Assembly: GCF_016890225.1 (NCBI RefSeq)
Contig: NZ_JAFELM010000043.1
Span: 124,001-188,000 of the forward strand
Direction: 5' to 3'
Length of the DNA: 64,000 nt
Origin: Bacillus suaedaesalsae
GTDB lineage: Bacteria; Bacillota; Bacilli; Bacillales; SA4
Shown: in pieces, positions 8,190 to 16,908 of the stretch
Layout: each line of letters starts with the position of its first letter
Numbering within the stretch: the stretch's first letter is position 1
Translations under genes and position numbers: made by a program
The notes under the pieces: generated by a model
What the model saw: the letters and a program-made list of their open reading frames with translations, nothing else
Told to the model about the DNA's origin: nothing
The model's database searches: none

Positions 8190-8226
8190 AACGAACATGA
8201 TGGATATAGAGAATAGGGGTGTTTAA

Positions 8227-9309
8227 ATGGAAACTCAATTTCCAATTAAAACTATCGTTGATGAGCAAGGAGTTATTGTAGATAAAAACTATGAAAATGA
8301 TATTACAAGAGAGTTAGTATATAAGTTTTATGAGCAAATGGTTCGCATTCGTGTATTTGATCGTAAATGTGTAAGTTTACAACGACAAGGACGAATTGGT
8401 ACGTATGCTCCATTTGAAGGACAGGAAGCATCACAAGTAGGGAGTGCTATTGCGCTTAATGGAGATGATTGGCTATTTCCTTCGTATCGGGATCATGGTG
8501 CTGCGATGACGTTTGGTCATTCATTAGTGAACATTCTATTATTTTGGAATGGTCGAAATGAAGGGTGTGTTCCACCACCTGGGAAGAAGATATTCCCACC
8601 AGGTATTCCGATTGCGACACAATTACCACATGCTGTTGGGGCTGCTTATGCAGAATCATTAAAAGGAACGAAAAATGCAGCAATCGTTTACTTTGGTGAC
8701 GGAGCAACTTCAGAAGGAGACTTTCATGAAGCATTAAACATGGGGAGTGTTCTGAATTCTCCAGTTGTCTTTTTCAATCAAAATAATGGCTTTGCTATCT
8801 CTGTACCACTTCATAAGCAAATGAAAACGAAAACCATCGCCCAAAAGGCACTTGCCTATGATATTGAAGGCATTCGAATTGATGGGAATGATGTGTTTTC
8901 AGTTTATTTTACGACACTTCAATCACTTGAGAAAGCGAGAAGTGGTGAAGGACCAACATTAATAGAATCTGTTACATGGCGTTACGGAGCACATACAACA
9001 GCTGATGACCCAACGAAATACCGTGATCAATTAGAAAGTAATAATAGAAGAGAAACAACAGACCCTCTTCTAAGAATAGAGAGATTGATGAAAAACAAAG
9101 GCTGGTTTAATGAAAGTTGGATGAAAGAATTAGAAACCAAAGTGTCAAATGAAATAGATGAGGCTATTGAAGAAATGGAGCAATATCCGAAAGCGAATCC
9201 TGCAGATATATTTGATTTTGTGTTCGAAACTCCAACTTGGTCAATTCTAGAGCAGAAAGAAGCGTTACTCAACCATAAGAGAGGTGAAAAACATGCAAAC
9301 AGCCGTTAA
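8227..9309 (+). CDS. 2-oxoacid dehydrogenase E1 component, alpha subunit
   Basis: 360 residues, thiamine-diphosphate dependent. The TPP motif is seen as GDGATSEGDFHEALN (GDG at 157-159) through NQNNGFAIS (NN at 186-187). The substrate-channel region GRIGTYAPFEGQEASQVG and the loop RYGAHTTADDPTKYR, which carries the conserved histidine, are intact. It sits between phenylalanine dehydrogenase and E1 beta, whose start lies inside the last codons of this gene. The complex probably decarboxylates phenylpyruvate (and perhaps branched-chain keto acids) to the acyl-CoA. Substrate choice is inferred from context; sequence alone allows pyruvate or branched-chain types. Confidence 0.88.
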   Translation: METQFPIKTIVDEQGVIVDKNYENDITRELVYKFYEQMVRIRVFDRKCVSLQRQGRIGTYAPFEGQEASQVGSAIALNGDDWLFPSYRDHGAAMTFGHSLVNILLFWNGRNEGCVPPPGKKIFPPGIPIATQLPHAVGAAYAESLKGTKNAAIVYFGDGATSEGDFHEALNMGSVLNSPVVFFNQNNGFAISVPLHKQMKTKTIAQKALAYDIEGIRIDGNDVFSVYFTTLQSLEKARSGEGPTLIESVTWRYGAHTTADDPTKYRDQLESNNRRETTDPLLRIERLMKNKGWFNESWMKELETKVSNEIDEAIEEMEQYPKANPADIFDFVFETPTWSILEQKEALLNHKRGEKHANSR

Positions 9310-10288
9310 AACAAAAACGTTAACAATGATTCAAGCTATTACGGACGCGATGCGTATTATGCTGAAAGAAAGAGAAGATGTTGTTTTACTCGGTGAGGAT
9401 ATTGGTAAAAATGGTGGCGTTTTTAGAGCTACGGATGGGTTACAAGAGGAGTTTGGTGACGTTCGAGTTCTGGATACACCTTTGAGTGAAGCAGGATTTG
9501 TTGGAGCTGCAATCGGTATGGCTGTTTGTGGTTTTCGCCCTGTGGTAGAAATACAGTTTCTTGGTTTTATTTATCCTGCTTATGAGCAAATCATGACACA
9601 TGCCTCAAGACTACGGTCAAGAACGATGGGACATTATACGGTACCAATGGTCATTCGTGCTCCTTATGGGGCAGGTGTTCGTGCTCCTGAAATTCACTCA
9701 GATAGCACTGAAGCTTTATTTACCCACATGCCAGGAATGAAGGTAGTTTGTCCTTCGAATCCTTATGACGCAAAAGGCCTGTTAATAGCAGCAATTGAAG
9801 ATCCAGATCCGGTATTATTCCTTGAACCAATGAGATCCTATCGTGCGTTTAAAGAGGAAGTACCAGATGGAAAATATACGATTGAAATAGGAAAGGGAAA
9901 GCGTGTAATGGAGGGTGAAGATGTTTCCATTTTTGCTTGGGGAGCGATGATTCCCCTTGTCATGAAGGCTGCAGAACAAATGAAGAATCGTGGAATTAAT
10001 TGCGATGTAATTGATCTACGTTCACTATATCCACTAGATAGAGACCTCATTACAGAGTCTGTCCAAAAAACAGGAAGAACGGTTATTGTGCATGAGGGGC
10101 ATTCAACAAGTGGTGTTGGAAATGATATTTTGCAAATCATTAATGACTATTCGTTCCTTTATCAAAAAGCTCCAACCGAAAAGGTATCGGGATTTGATAC
10201 ACCTGTACCTTATTTTGGCTTTGAAGATGATTATTTACCGACTACGGAAAGAGTGATTGAAGCAATTGAGAAGGTAATGAAGTTCTAG
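9293..10288 (+). CDS. 2-oxoacid dehydrogenase E1 component, beta subunit
   Basis: About 331 residues with the transketolase-like fold. It carries LGEDIGKNGGVFRATDGL (TPP-activating glutamate), DTPLSEAGFVGAAIGMAV, the active-site loop RAPYGAGVRAPEIHSDSTEALFTHMPG, and the C-terminal domain DVIDLRSLYPLDRDLI. ATG 9293 is preferred to GTG 9284 because GAGAGGTG lies at the right distance and the gene then overlaps E1 alpha by 17 bases. With E1 alpha it forms the alpha2-beta2 decarboxylase. The E2 gene follows after 11 bases. Confidence 0.88.
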   Translation: MQTAVKTKTLTMIQAITDAMRIMLKEREDVVLLGEDIGKNGGVFRATDGLQEEFGDVRVLDTPLSEAGFVGAAIGMAVCGFRPVVEIQFLGFIYPAYEQIMTHASRLRSRTMGHYTVPMVIRAPYGAGVRAPEIHSDSTEALFTHMPGMKVVCPSNPYDAKGLLIAAIEDPDPVLFLEPMRSYRAFKEEVPDGKYTIEIGKGKRVMEGEDVSIFAWGAMIPLVMKAAEQMKNRGINCDVIDLRSLYPLDRDLITESVQKTGRTVIVHEGHSTSGVGNDILQIINDYSFLYQKAPTEKVSGFDTPVPYFGFEDDYLPTTERVIEAIEKVMKF

Positions 10289-10299
10289 GGGGTACTTTT

Positions 10300-11478
10300 A
10301 TGATTGAAGTGAAGCTTCATGATATTGGTGAAGGAATGACCGAAGCTGATATTACTCACTTTTTTGTTAAGGTGGGAGATCGGGTTAAGGCTGATGAACC
10401 GATCGTCGAGGTACAAACAGATAAAATGGTGGCGGAAATTCCAGCACCGAAATCTGGAGTAGTGAAAGAAATCGTTGTTGGTACAGGTGAAACAATCAGT
10501 GTAGGAACGACGGTTATGATTATTGAGGATGAGTCTACTGTTGTAACGCAGCCTTCTAATCAACAACCCGAGAATAAAAGTAAGTCAAAACGAATTATGG
10601 CATCTCCATATACAAGAAAGATTGCAAGGGAGAATGGAATTAACATTGAACAGATACAAGGATCAGGACCTGGTGGCAGAATTACAGATGAAGATGTTTA
10701 CAGTCAAATCAGATCTAATTCTAGCCCTATCATTGTTGAGGAATTAGTTACTGAGTCAAAGACAGTTGTCCCTATTAAACCTTATAGTACAGACATTCCG
10801 TTCAAGGGTCGTAGAAAGCAAATTGGTAAGAAAATGCAGCAGTCTTTAATTACTATACCTCACTGCACTCACTTTGAGGAAATTGATGTAACAGAATTAA
10901 TGAATATTAGGGAGCATCTAAAAGAAGAGGAAATCAAAATTTCTGCTAACGCCTTCTTCTTAAAAGCGATCTCGTTAACATTAAAGGAGTTTCCAATATT
11001 CAATGCTGTTTTAGATGAAGAAAATGAAGTCATTCGTCTGCTTGATGAGCATCATTTGGGTATTGCAACAGACACAGAGGATGGCCTTATAGTCCCTGTT
11101 GTTCGAAATGTAGAAAAAAAGAATCTAAAACAATTGCATACAGAGATGAAGGATTTAACGAAAAAGGCACTTGAAAACAAGTTATCGATACAAGAAGTTT
11201 CAGGTGGTACGTTTACGATTAGCAACGTAGGTCCCCTAGGTGGTTCAATTGGTGCAACGCCAATTATTAACTATCCAGAGGTAGCGTTGTTATCCTTTCA
11301 TAAAACAAAGAAAATGCCAGTTGTGAATAAGAAAGATGAAATTGTTGTCCGCTCAATGATGAATGTATCCATGTCATTTGACCATCGGGTTGTTGATGGT
11401 GCAACGGCAGTTAAATTTACGAACCATTTTGCAAAATTAATAGAAAATCCTACTTTTATGTTGCTGGAGTTGGTGTAA
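10300..11478 (+). CDS. 2-oxoacid dehydrogenase E2 component (dihydrolipoyl acyltransferase)
   Basis: 392 residues in the usual order. A single lipoyl domain comes first (about 1-76, lipoylated Lys42 in VQTDKMVAEI), then a charged linker. A peripheral-subunit-binding domain follows (about 103-140, SPYTRKIARENGINIEQI then GPGGRITDEDV), then the catalytic domain ending in SFDHRVVDGATAV with catalytic His362 and Asp366. It transfers the acyl group from E1 to CoA and is the core of the complex. GGGGG precedes ATG 10300. The E3 gene begins at the very next base after the stop, so the two are tightly coupled. Confidence 0.9.
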   Translation: MIEVKLHDIGEGMTEADITHFFVKVGDRVKADEPIVEVQTDKMVAEIPAPKSGVVKEIVVGTGETISVGTTVMIIEDESTVVTQPSNQQPENKSKSKRIMASPYTRKIARENGINIEQIQGSGPGGRITDEDVYSQIRSNSSPIIVEELVTESKTVVPIKPYSTDIPFKGRRKQIGKKMQQSLITIPHCTHFEEIDVTELMNIREHLKEEEIKISANAFFLKAISLTLKEFPIFNAVLDEENEVIRLLDEHHLGIATDTEDGLIVPVVRNVEKKNLKQLHTEMKDLTKKALENKLSIQEVSGGTFTISNVGPLGGSIGATPIINYPEVALLSFHKTKKMPVVNKKDEIVVRSMMNVSMSFDHRVVDGATAVKFTNHFAKLIENPTFMLLELV

Positions 11479-12897
11479 ATGGTTGTTGGTGAATTAGCTC
11501 AAGAACGAAACGTTGTGATTATAGGCGGTGGACCAGGTGGCTATCATGCAGCTATTCGCGCAGCCCAGCTTGGTTTATCCGTAACATTAGTAGAGAAATT
11601 AAATTTAGGTGGCGTTTGTTTAAATGAAGGATGCATTCCTTCAAAAGTGTTTACAACAAGTGCTAAGAAGTATAGTGATTTAAGCAATTTTCATGATTTT
11701 GGAATAGAGCTAGAAGATTTCAAATTGAACTTAATGCAGCTTCATCAATATAAAAACAAGGTAGTCGCCCAACTCCGTTCTGGTGTAGAAGCACTTTGTA
11801 AGGCGAATAAAGTAGATGTTGTAAATGGAACTGCTTATTTTATATCAGAAGAAAAGATTGGCGTAGAGTCTGGTCATCAATTTGATGTTTATAAGTTCAA
11901 AAACGCTATTATAGCGGCAGGAGCTTCACTACACAAATCGGCTGTAACAGATTCAGAGCTTATCTTAGACGAGAGAACGATTTATTCTCTTGAAAAAATA
12001 CCTGATCATTTAATTGTTTATGGATCAGACTACATCTCTATTGAAGTAGCGATGGTTTTTCAACAACTAGGGGCTAAAGTATCTATTTGTTTACAAGAAG
12101 AGGATTTCAAACTAGATACTTCAATTAATCGTGAACTAACACGTATGTTAAAAAAGGCTAAAATTAAAATTTATAAAGGTAGTAAACTCCGGAGCGTTAG
12201 AGGAGATAACGAGGTTGCTCAAGTTACGATAGAAATGAAAAACGGAGAAGTTACTCTTGAAGGATCACATTGTTTTGTTAGTCGTGAAAAGAAACCGAAT
12301 ATAGAAGGACTTGGAATTGACCGCTTACCTATTCAATGTGATCAAGATGGATTTATTATGACCAATTCCAAATGCCAAACATCAGTGCCTCATATCTTGG
12401 CAATTGGTGATGTTACCACAACTCATAAGCTTGCCGTTATTGCCATTAAACAAGGGAAGGTTGCAGCAGAAGTAATTGCCGGTATGAATAGCGAATATGA
12501 CGATATCCATATTCCTACAGTCATTCACGCTAATCCTCCAATTGCTACAGTCGGATTAACAGAAGAACAAGCAAAGTTTGAATATAAAGAGATTAAAGTT
12601 TCACAAGCACCTATTCAGTCAAATGGATTTGCTAGTGTAATTGGGAATAAAGACGGGTTTATTAAAACCATTTCTGATGCTGAAAGCGGAATCATAGTTG
12701 GAGTGCACATGATGGGACACGGTGCAATCGAGTTGTTGTCAACAAGTATAATTGGCCTTGAAATGGTCGCTAGAGAAGAAGATTTTTCATTCCCATATTA
12801 TGCACATCCAAGTATTAATGAAAGTTTACTAGAATCTGTGGAAGGTTTAAATGGTAAGGCAATTCATTTACCACCAAAATCAAAACAATTAGTTTAG
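11479..12897 (+). CDS. E3-like dihydrolipoyl dehydrogenase with a degenerate NAD motif
   Basis: 472 residues of the pyridine-nucleotide-disulphide oxidoreductase family. The FAD-binding motif IIGGGPGGYHAAIRAA and redox pair C47-x4-C52 (GGVCLNEGCIPSK) are intact. A C-terminal AHPSINE retains the catalytic histidine-proline. The second Rossmann motif, normally GGGYIG, reads GSDYIS at residues 182-187, losing two of the three glycines that cradle NAD. The second half also departs from consensus (FVSREKKPN in place of the usual arginine-rich motif). It starts directly after the E2 stop. It probably reoxidises lipoyl groups, but NAD use may be weak or altered. Confidence 0.85.
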   Translation: MVVGELAQERNVVIIGGGPGGYHAAIRAAQLGLSVTLVEKLNLGGVCLNEGCIPSKVFTTSAKKYSDLSNFHDFGIELEDFKLNLMQLHQYKNKVVAQLRSGVEALCKANKVDVVNGTAYFISEEKIGVESGHQFDVYKFKNAIIAAGASLHKSAVTDSELILDERTIYSLEKIPDHLIVYGSDYISIEVAMVFQQLGAKVSICLQEEDFKLDTSINRELTRMLKKAKIKIYKGSKLRSVRGDNEVAQVTIEMKNGEVTLEGSHCFVSREKKPNIEGLGIDRLPIQCDQDGFIMTNSKCQTSVPHILAIGDVTTTHKLAVIAIKQGKVAAEVIAGMNSEYDDIHIPTVIHANPPIATVGLTEEQAKFEYKEIKVSQAPIQSNGFASVIGNKDGFIKTISDAESGIIVGVHMMGHGAIELLSTSIIGLEMVAREEDFSFPYYAHPSINESLLESVEGLNGKAIHLPPKSKQLV

Positions 12898-13015
12898 TTC
12901 TTTATCACTACAAAGCGTTATAGCTTTAAACGAGACTCTTGAGATATTCTGACAATTACAAGTATAGTAAAATCAGATAGTTTATAATTTTTAGAATTAT
13001 AGGGAGGGGAATAAA

Positions 13016-14131
13016 ATGTCAGAAAAAACATTAAAAGCACAAACAGAAGTTGAAGATTTTTTTCCAGTAACAGATGTAGATTATTTAGAAATTTATAGTG
13101 GAAATGCAAAGCAAGCATGTCATTTTTTCTGTGCAGCTTATGGGTTTAAGCCCGTGGCATATTCTGGTTTGGAAACTGGAAATCGTGATACTGTTTCTTA
13201 CGTTTTACAGCAACGAAAAGTTCGCTTAGTTATCACTGGATCATTAACAGAGAGTAGTAGAGTTGCCTCATTCATTAAGAAACACGGTGACGGAGTGAAA
13301 GACGTTGCATTAACTGTTGCTGATGTTGAAAAGGCTTACAGTGAAGCTGTATCAAGAGGTGCTATTGAAATTATGCCTCCAATTGAATTAACAGATGAGC
13401 ACGGTACGATTAAAAAAGCAATCATTGGTACATACGGTGATACCATACATACACTGATTGAGCGTAAAAACTATAAAGGTGTGTTTATGCCAGGGTTTGT
13501 ACCTACTGAATTTACCATTCCTTCAGAAGATGCTGGTATTATCGGCGTTGACCACGTAGTAGGTAACGTTGAAAGAATGGAAGAATGGGTAGCATACTAC
13601 GAAAAAGTAATGGGCTTTAAAGAATTAAAGCACTTTTCTGATAAAGATATTACAACTGAATACTCTGCACTAATGTCTAAGGTTATGCATAATGGTGGAA
13701 GAATTAAATTCCCTATTAATGAACCTGCAGAAGGAAAGAGAAAATCACAAATTCAAGAATACTTAGAATTCTATAATGGACCTGGTGTTCAACATATTGC
13801 CATTTTAACTGAAGATATTGTGAAGACAGTAGCTGTACTTAAAAAGAATGGTGTTGAATTCCTAAGCACACCAGACTCTTATTATGAAATGCTTTCAGAG
13901 CGTGTTGGACAGATTGACGAAGAAATCGAAAAGATTCGTGAGTTAAATATTCTTGTTGACCGTGATGATGAAGGATATTTATTACAAATTTTTACGAAGC
14001 CTATTGTTGACAGACCAACATTATTTATTGAAATTATTCAAAGGAAAGGTGCAAGAGGATTCGGCGAAGGGAACTTCAAGGCACTGTTTGAATCAATTGA
14101 GCGCGAACAAGAAAAACGTGGAAATCTATAA
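13016..14131 (+). CDS. hppD: 4-hydroxyphenylpyruvate dioxygenase
   Basis: 371 residues with two VOC (glyoxalase-fold) halves. The iron ligands of the family are all present: His180 in GVDHVVG, His260 in PGVQHIAIL and Glu339 in PTLFIEIIQRKGARGFGEGNFKALFESIE. The enzyme turns 4-hydroxyphenylpyruvate into homogentisate. GGGAGGGG precedes ATG 13016, and a terminator follows. It lies between the 2-oxoacid dehydrogenase genes and the remaining tyrosine-degradation genes. The gap before it (12898-13015) has AT-rich promoter-like sequence, so it probably has its own promoter. Confidence 0.96.
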   Translation: MSEKTLKAQTEVEDFFPVTDVDYLEIYSGNAKQACHFFCAAYGFKPVAYSGLETGNRDTVSYVLQQRKVRLVITGSLTESSRVASFIKKHGDGVKDVALTVADVEKAYSEAVSRGAIEIMPPIELTDEHGTIKKAIIGTYGDTIHTLIERKNYKGVFMPGFVPTEFTIPSEDAGIIGVDHVVGNVERMEEWVAYYEKVMGFKELKHFSDKDITTEYSALMSKVMHNGGRIKFPINEPAEGKRKSQIQEYLEFYNGPGVQHIAILTEDIVKTVAVLKKNGVEFLSTPDSYYEMLSERVGQIDEEIEKIRELNILVDRDDEGYLLQIFTKPIVDRPTLFIEIIQRKGARGFGEGNFKALFESIEREQEKRGNL

Positions 14132-14140
14132 GTAATGGTT

Positions 14141-14170
14141 AAGGGAGATGATACTTGTAATCTCCCTTTT
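14141..14170 (+). terminator. Terminator after hppD
   Basis: AAGGGAGAT (14141-14149) pairs with ATCTCCCTT (14160-14168), then Ts. Confidence 0.8.
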
Positions 14171-14248
14171 CTATAGGTTTATAAGGAAACTCAATAATTC
14201 CTTCAAAATTTATCATTTTCTAATTGCCAAAGAAGGGATGGTGTCAAA

Positions 14249-15358
14249 ATGATGCTTAAAATTAAAACAAGAACGGAAGTGGAGTCAATCACACCTTACG
14301 TTCTTGGTAAACGCTTAAATGAGATTCAAGAAGAGTTTGGTTTGAAAGAAATTCGTAAGTTGTCAGAAAACGAAAATATTTATGGTTGCTCGGTTAAGGT
14401 GAAAAACTACTTAGCGAATTTAGCGGAACAACTTCATTTATATCCAGATGGTTCAGTAACTGATTCAGCTGCTGCAGTTAGTACTCACCTTCATGTTAAG
14501 CGAAATCAGCTTGTATTCGGTAATGGTTCTGATGAAGTGATTAGACTAATCGCGAAAGCATATCTGAATTATGGCGATGAAGCTGTAATGGCAGACAAGA
14601 CATTTCCGCGTTATCGATCCAATGTCTTTCTAGAGGGTGGAAAACCGGTACTTGTTCCACTCGTAAATGGTGTTCACGACTTATCCGGCATGCTTGAAGC
14701 AATTACAGTAAAGACAAAAATGGTTTTCGTATGCAATCCTAATAATCCTACTGGTACGATAGTAGGAAAAGAAGAACTATTAGCCTTCATCGAACAAATT
14801 CCCTCACACATTTTAGTGATAGTTGATGAGGCGTATTATGAGTATGTTACGACTGATGATTATTTGCAGACAATACCACTGTTAAGTAAATTTTCTAATC
14901 TAGTAATCTTACGTACTTTCTCAAAGATTTACGGACTTGCGAGTTTACGAATTGGCTATGGTGTAATGAATGAAGAAATTGCAACTCAACTTACAAAAGT
15001 AAAAGATGTGTTTAATGTAAATCAGGTAGCGCAGCGGGCTGCAGAGATTTCGATTCGAGATGTCGCTCATGTTCAAACGTGTAAAGAAAAAAATCAAATC
15101 GAGAGAGCATTTTTAGAAAAAGAGCTTGGGAAATTAGGACTAACTTATTTTCCTTCAGAAGCAAATTTTATGATGATTGATTGTGGATGTACTGGTGATG
15201 AAATAACAAATGAACTACTTCGAAATGGCATTGTTGTTCGAACAGGGAGTTTATTAGGTTTTCCAAATAAAATCCGCTATACAATTGGTACAAGAAATGA
15301 TAATCAAAAATTCGTTTCAATTCTCGAACAAAAGCTAAGACAGGGGGAATACAAGTAG
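14249..15358 (+). CDS. HisC-like class I/II aminotransferase (probable aromatic amino acid transaminase)
   Basis: About 369 residues of the PLP fold type I family closest to histidinol-phosphate aminotransferases. LSENENIYGCS at the N-terminus, VFGNGSDEVIRLIAKAYLNYGDEA, CNPNNPTGTIV, VDEAYYEY and the PLP-lysine motif TFSKIYGLASLRIGYG are visible. HisC-type enzymes often act on tyrosine and phenylalanine. Placed first in the homogentisate operon it most likely supplies 4-hydroxyphenylpyruvate from tyrosine. ATG 14249 and ATG 14252 are both possible behind AGAAGGGATGG. The flavin reductase starts at the base after its stop. A true histidine-biosynthesis role is less likely here. Confidence 0.85.
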   Translation: MMLKIKTRTEVESITPYVLGKRLNEIQEEFGLKEIRKLSENENIYGCSVKVKNYLANLAEQLHLYPDGSVTDSAAAVSTHLHVKRNQLVFGNGSDEVIRLIAKAYLNYGDEAVMADKTFPRYRSNVFLEGGKPVLVPLVNGVHDLSGMLEAITVKTKMVFVCNPNNPTGTIVGKEELLAFIEQIPSHILVIVDEAYYEYVTTDDYLQTIPLLSKFSNLVILRTFSKIYGLASLRIGYGVMNEEIATQLTKVKDVFNVNQVAQRAAEISIRDVAHVQTCKEKNQIERAFLEKELGKLGLTYFPSEANFMMIDCGCTGDEITNELLRNGIVVRTGSLLGFPNKIRYTIGTRNDNQKFVSILEQKLRQGEYK

Positions 15359-15970
15359 ATGGATATCACGCCTCATACATTACCATGGCAAGATGCATAT
15401 AAATTACTAGTAGGATCGATTGTTCCAAGACCGATTGCTTTTGTTTCAACGATGGATGAATACGGAAACTCAAATCTTGCTCCATTTAGCTTTTTCACAG
15501 CTATTTGTGCTGATCCGCTATTAATCTGTTTTTCTCCGATGAGACGAGGCAGCACCGGTGATAAGAAGGATACACTTATTAATATTGAACAAACAAAAGA
15601 GTTTGTCATCAATATCGTAAGTGATTCATTAGCACAGAAAATGAATGACACAGCTCCTGAATTTGAAGCGAGAATTGATGAGTTTGAAGTATCGGGTCTT
15701 ACAAAGGAACGTAGTGAATCTGTTAGACCATACCGAGTAAAAGAATGCAAAGTACACTTAGAGTGTGTTCTTCATGATGTATTACATTTTGGTGAACATG
15801 CAGGAAGTGGAAGTCTTGTAATTGGTAAAGTACAGCATGTTCATATTGATGATGAACTTTATTATGACGGAAAAATTAATACTGAATTGCTAAACCCAAT
15901 TGGTAGATTAACAGGAAATATGTATACGAGACCTATGACTGACACATTTGAAATTGTTAGAAAAAGGTGA
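15359..15970 (+). CDS. Flavin reductase-like domain protein
   Basis: A 203-residue FMN-binding split barrel. The opening ITPHTLPWQDAYKLLVGSIVPRPIAFVSTMD, the segment SNLAPFSFFTAICADPLLICFSPM and the late VIGKVQHVHIDDEL fit flavin reductases that supply reduced FMN to a monooxygenase or act alone. It starts immediately after the aminotransferase stop and ends five bases before the fumarylacetoacetase ORF, so it is firmly in the tyrosine operon. No partner monooxygenase is visible nearby. Its reaction in this pathway is unknown. Confidence 0.82.
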   Translation: MDITPHTLPWQDAYKLLVGSIVPRPIAFVSTMDEYGNSNLAPFSFFTAICADPLLICFSPMRRGSTGDKKDTLINIEQTKEFVINIVSDSLAQKMNDTAPEFEARIDEFEVSGLTKERSESVRPYRVKECKVHLECVLHDVLHFGEHAGSGSLVIGKVQHVHIDDELYYDGKINTELLNPIGRLTGNMYTRPMTDTFEIVRKR

Positions 15971-15975
15971 CGTGA

Positions 15976-16908
15976 ATGAAATTTATTACATTTCAAAAGC
16001 CATCTGGTGAAGTTGCTGGTGGATGGATACATGATGATTATGCTATTGATATGCAAGAAGCATCGAATGGAAAGTTACCTTCTAAAATGTTGGAACTCAT
16101 TGAAAATTATGATGAATACAAGGATCTAGTAGATTCATTGTCTAAAGCTCTACCAAGTACAGGGGTTTATCAACTTGATCGTGTGATATTGAAAGCGCCC
16201 TTAGAGCGACCTACTAGTGTAAGAGATTTCTATGCATTTTTAGATCATGTTCGAACAGCGAGAGGGAGAAGAGGACTTGATGTCGTACCAGAATGGTATG
16301 AAATTCCTGTTTTTTATTTTTCTAATCATCTAGCCATTAAAGGACCCAATCAAGAAATCGAGAAGCCACAAGCTACTCAGCGACTGGATTATGAGCTTGA
16401 GGTTGCCTGCATCATCGGAAAAGAAGGCAAAAATATTAAAGTTAAAGATGCTCATTCCTATATATTCGGTTTTTGTATTTTGAATGACTGGAGTGCTAGA
16501 GACCTACAAGCACAGGAAGTTAAAGTTGGTTTAGGACCCGCTAAAGGGAAGGATTTTGCAACTTCATTAGGACCTTGGCTTGTAACGAAAGACGAACTTG
16601 AACAGTATCGAGACGGAGATAACTACAATTTAGAAATGACAGCTACTGTGAATGGTAAGCTTTTATCGAAAGGGAATTTTAAGGACATCTATTATTCCTT
16701 CAATGAAATGATAGAGAGAGCTTCAAAGGGAGTCTCTTTATACCCAGGAGATGTGATTGGATCTGGTACTGTTGGAACGGGATGCTTACTAGAACTAGGC
16801 CAAGAAGTTCATAGATGGCTAGATTCTGGTGATGAAGTTGAGCTAAATGTTACAGGGCTTGGAGCGTTGAAGAATACGATTATTAATGAAAAAGCAGGTG
16901 AATGTTGA
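15976..16908 (+). CDS. Fumarylacetoacetate hydrolase family protein
   Basis: 310 residues of the FAH C-terminal-domain family. A divalent-metal site is formed by RLDYELEVACIIG (E-x-E) and the downstream acidic residue in FCILNDWSARDLQAQE. KGKDFATSLGPWLVTKDEL and PGDVIGSGTVGTGC complete the active site. In this context it should cleave fumarylacetoacetate to fumarate and acetoacetate. It is the short bacterial form rather than the roughly 420-residue animal-type enzyme. Its TGA stop shares one base with the next gene's ATG (TGATG), so the genes are coupled. Confidence 0.87.
   Translation: MKFITFQKPSGEVAGGWIHDDYAIDMQEASNGKLPSKMLELIENYDEYKDLVDSLSKALPSTGVYQLDRVILKAPLERPTSVRDFYAFLDHVRTARGRRGLDVVPEWYEIPVFYFSNHLAIKGPNQEIEKPQATQRLDYELEVACIIGKEGKNIKVKDAHSYIFGFCILNDWSARDLQAQEVKVGLGPAKGKDFATSLGPWLVTKDELEQYRDGDNYNLEMTATVNGKLLSKGNFKDIYYSFNEMIERASKGVSLYPGDVIGSGTVGTGCLLELGQEVHRWLDSGDEVELNVTGLGALKNTIINEKAGEC

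Noticed and set aside
12898-13015. cre-like AAAGCGTTATAGCTTT between E3 and hppD
   Set aside because: It is a short hairpin but fails the fixed TG and CA positions of the cre consensus.
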